Made by a program: the position numbers and the translations under genes. Below, piece by piece: positions 33,413 to 35,068 of a DNA stretch of 35,068 nucleotides (position 1 is its first letter; every line of letters begins with the position of its first letter). Origin of the DNA: Actinomycetes bacterium (GTDB taxonomy: Bacteria; Actinomycetota; Actinomycetes; Actinomycetales; Demequinaceae); assembly GCA_023411615.1 (NCBI GenBank), contig JAEYOR010000071.1:1-35068 (forward strand), written 5' to 3'. The notes beneath the pieces were generated by a model. It was not told where the DNA came from, did not search any database, and was given only the letters and a program-made list of their open reading frames with translations.

Positions 33413-35068
33413 TCAGCGCTCGGATGCGCTCACATGGAGAGAACGGCCAAGCAGTTCGCGAGCCTTGCCTGGTTCAACGGCGGGCATGAACAAGAATCCC
33501 TGGCCGGTGGCGCAACCGAGCTCCCGCAAGAACTCAAGCTGATCCGATGTCTCCACACCCTCAGCAACCACGGCAAGGCCCAGGGCCTTCCCCAGCTTCA
33601 CGAGCGACTCGATGAGCTCGGCGCTGTTCTCGGCAGAAGCAAGAGTCTGGATGAAGCTGCGGTCGATCTTGAAGGCGTCCACAGGGAAGCGATGCAGCGT
33701 CTCCAGCGAGGAGAAGCCTGTGCCAAAGTCGTCGATGTGAAGGCGCAGCCCCGCCTCGTGCATCTTGCGCATGATGCGCAGCGCCATCTCAGGCCGGCGC
33801 ATGAGCACCGACTCGGTGATCTCGAGTGTCAGTCGGTCAGGCTCGAGATGGTGTCGTTCAAGAGTGGCGAGAACGGTGCGCAGCAGATCCTGGCTCCAGA
33901 ACTCCTTGTCAGAGATGTTGACGCTCACGTTGTCGACTGCGGGGCCCCACTCGGCGATCTGGCGACAGACCTCGTCAACAACCCAGTGGCCGAGCTGAAC
34001 GATGAACGCCGTGTCCTCGATTGCGGGCAAGAAGTCCTCAGGGGCGAGGAGTCCGCGCTGGGGATGGCGCCATCGGAGGAGCGCCTCGAAGCGGTCGGTC
34101 CGTCCAGTGACGAGGTTGACGATCGGTTGATAATGGACCTCGAATTGATCGCGGTGGAGTCCTGTGACGACATCGTTGGCGAGGGCCGCACGCTCTTTCG
34201 CGTTCGAATGCATCGGTTCATCGAAGAAGGCGATGGACCCCGGCTCCGAACCCTTGGCCCGGTACATTGCCGCATCCGCGTCTCGGAGCACCTCCTCGGC
34301 AGCAAAGTACGCCACCTCACTGGAGGCGATGCCGATCGACGCGCGTGTCACCACCTCGTGACCGTCAAAGCTGTTGACTCGCGCGAGCGCATCCTGAATG
34401 CGCATGGCGGCAAGCAAAGCGTCGTCCGCTGTGGTGTCGGAGAGCAAGACAACAAACTCATCGCCGCCAAAGCGCGAGGCCGTGTCTTCCGCGCGCAACT
34501 GAGACGCGATCGCCTTCCCCACCCACTGGAGAACAAGGTCACCCACGTGGTGACCCAAGGAGTCATTGATGAGCTTGAAACCGTCGAGGTCCATGAAGAG
34601 CACGGCATACGGCGCCCGAGACCGTTGCCACCGTGCCATCGCCTGATCAAGTTCGCGGACAAACAGCTGTCGGTTCGGTAGGCCTGTGAGCGCGTCGTAC
34701 AGGGCGCTGCGGCGAACTTCCTCTTGCCGACGCTGGGATTCAAGCGCGGCCGAAAGCAACGCCGCCCAGTGCTGGTAGGTCTCGCGCGCGGTGACGGCGT
34801 CGATCTTCGCGACCACGGCAAGCAAGCCCCAGTTCTTGTCGCGCGTGCTCACCGGCACAATGACCGTCACCTCACGGCTTCCCGGATCGGCCTGTTCGAT
34901 GAGGACCCGGGGTGGGAACTCATCGGTTCGCACATGCGTGCCCACAAGCCCAAGCGATTGCCCTCGCGAGAAATCACCCACCACCGTGAGCCCGCCGTCT
35001 TCGGACTCTCCATCCCACAAGGCGAGCGCCGCCGCCTTCACGTGAGTGGTGGCGAGCCAGTGGAGGTC
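33413..35068 (-). CDS. GGDEF-EAL cyclic-di-GMP protein with GAF-like N-terminus, partial
   Basis: At least 551 aa; the reading frame stays open to the right edge (DLHWLATTHVKAAALALWDG), so the start is outside the window and the first GTG at 35041 is not the true start. Within it: a GAF-like sensor (to about residue 100 of the visible part), then a GGDEF domain with DALTGLPNR, LFMDLDGFKLINDSLGHHVGD and intact RFGGDEF. An EAL domain follows with FEALLRW, LTLEITES and LHIDDFGTGFSS. Both active sites look complete, so it may both make and hydrolyse c-di-GMP, or use one domain as a regulator. It is 17 bp upstream of the epimerase start on the same strand. Confidence 0.93.
   Translation of the reverse strand, partial: DLHWLATTHVKAAALALWDGESEDGGLTVVGDFSRGQSLGLVGTHVRTDEFPPRVLIEQADPGSREVTVIVPVSTRDKNWGLLAVVAKIDAVTARETYQHWAALLSAALESQRRQEEVRRSALYDALTGLPNRQLFVRELDQAMARWQRSRAPYAVLFMDLDGFKLINDSLGHHVGDLVLQWVGKAIASQLRAEDTASRFGGDEFVVLLSDTTADDALLAAMRIQDALARVNSFDGHEVVTRASIGIASSEVAYFAAEEVLRDADAAMYRAKGSEPGSIAFFDEPMHSNAKERAALANDVVTGLHRDQFEVHYQPIVNLVTGRTDRFEALLRWRHPQRGLLAPEDFLPAIEDTAFIVQLGHWVVDEVCRQIAEWGPAVDNVSVNISDKEFWSQDLLRTVLATLERHHLEPDRLTLEITESVLMRRPEMALRIMRKMHEAGLRLHIDDFGTGFSSLETLHRFPVDAFKIDRSFIQTLASAENSAELIESLVKLGKALGLAVVAEGVETSDQLEFLRELGCATGQGFLFMPAVEPGKARELLGRSLHVSASER

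Noticed and set aside
33413..35041. GTG at 35041 as the true start of the GGDEF-EAL gene
   Set aside because: The frame stays open with domain-like sequence to the window edge, so the gene is truncated by the window.

Overview
The window is a high-GC, densely packed bacterial chromosome segment that looks like an actinobacterium, most likely Micrococcales. The basis is GC-rich third positions, frequent GTG starts, ATGA/TGATG gene overlaps, a DUF2510 protein, a ppk gene coupled to a MutT1-type Nudix/histidine-phosphatase fusion, a DtxR/IdeR-type iron box and ArsR-ArsC chemistry typical of actinobacteria. No rRNA or species-level marker is present, so the genus is not assigned.

The left flank (1-14,268) is ordinary chromosome. 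It holds a DUF2510 membrane protein (-), a repeat-bearing 480-bp intergenic region, a short GreA-like factor, NADP-type glutamate dehydrogenase, a convergent PAP2 phosphatase, polyphosphate kinase coupled to a MutT1-like protein, an msrB/unknown pair (-), and a four-gene iron-siderophore ABC transporter (binding lipoprotein, two permeases, ATPase). A near-perfect iron-box palindrome lies upstream of the transporter. A YCII-family protein and a VanZ-like membrane protein follow.

An intact tRNA-Lys(TTT) at 14,269-14,341 is the insertion site of a 10.85-kb integrated element. Its 3' part (45 bp, from the anticodon loop past the gene end) is repeated exactly at 25,153-25,197. The plus-strand left arm carries a small unknown gene and a predicted restriction endonuclease/m4C-type methyltransferase pair. 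One long minus-strand gene series runs from a ribbon-helix-helix regulator through three unknown small proteins, an excisionase-like HTH protein, a CHC2/TOPRIM/RepA-like primase-helicase, a repeat-rich putative origin, a zinc-motif 'HGG' protein, a small serine recombinase and a tyrosine integrase. An FRG-domain protein (a family often linked to antiphage defence) sits next to the right end. There are no recognisable capsid, tail, large terminase or conjugation genes. The set integrase + Xis + primase-helicase + possible origin + regulator + defence cargo suggests a phage satellite (PICI-like) or a small integrated replicon. This is the most interesting part of the window.

The right flank (25,198-35,068) returns to chromosome. 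It holds DNA polymerase IV, a TrpB without adjacent trpA, an arsenic operon (acr3, an arsR-arsC fusion, a second arsC), a PfkB-family kinase followed by SurE, an NAD-dependent epimerase, and a GGDEF-EAL protein that runs off the right edge. Many long antisense ORFs exist because of the GC-rich codon bias; they were judged to be shadows.
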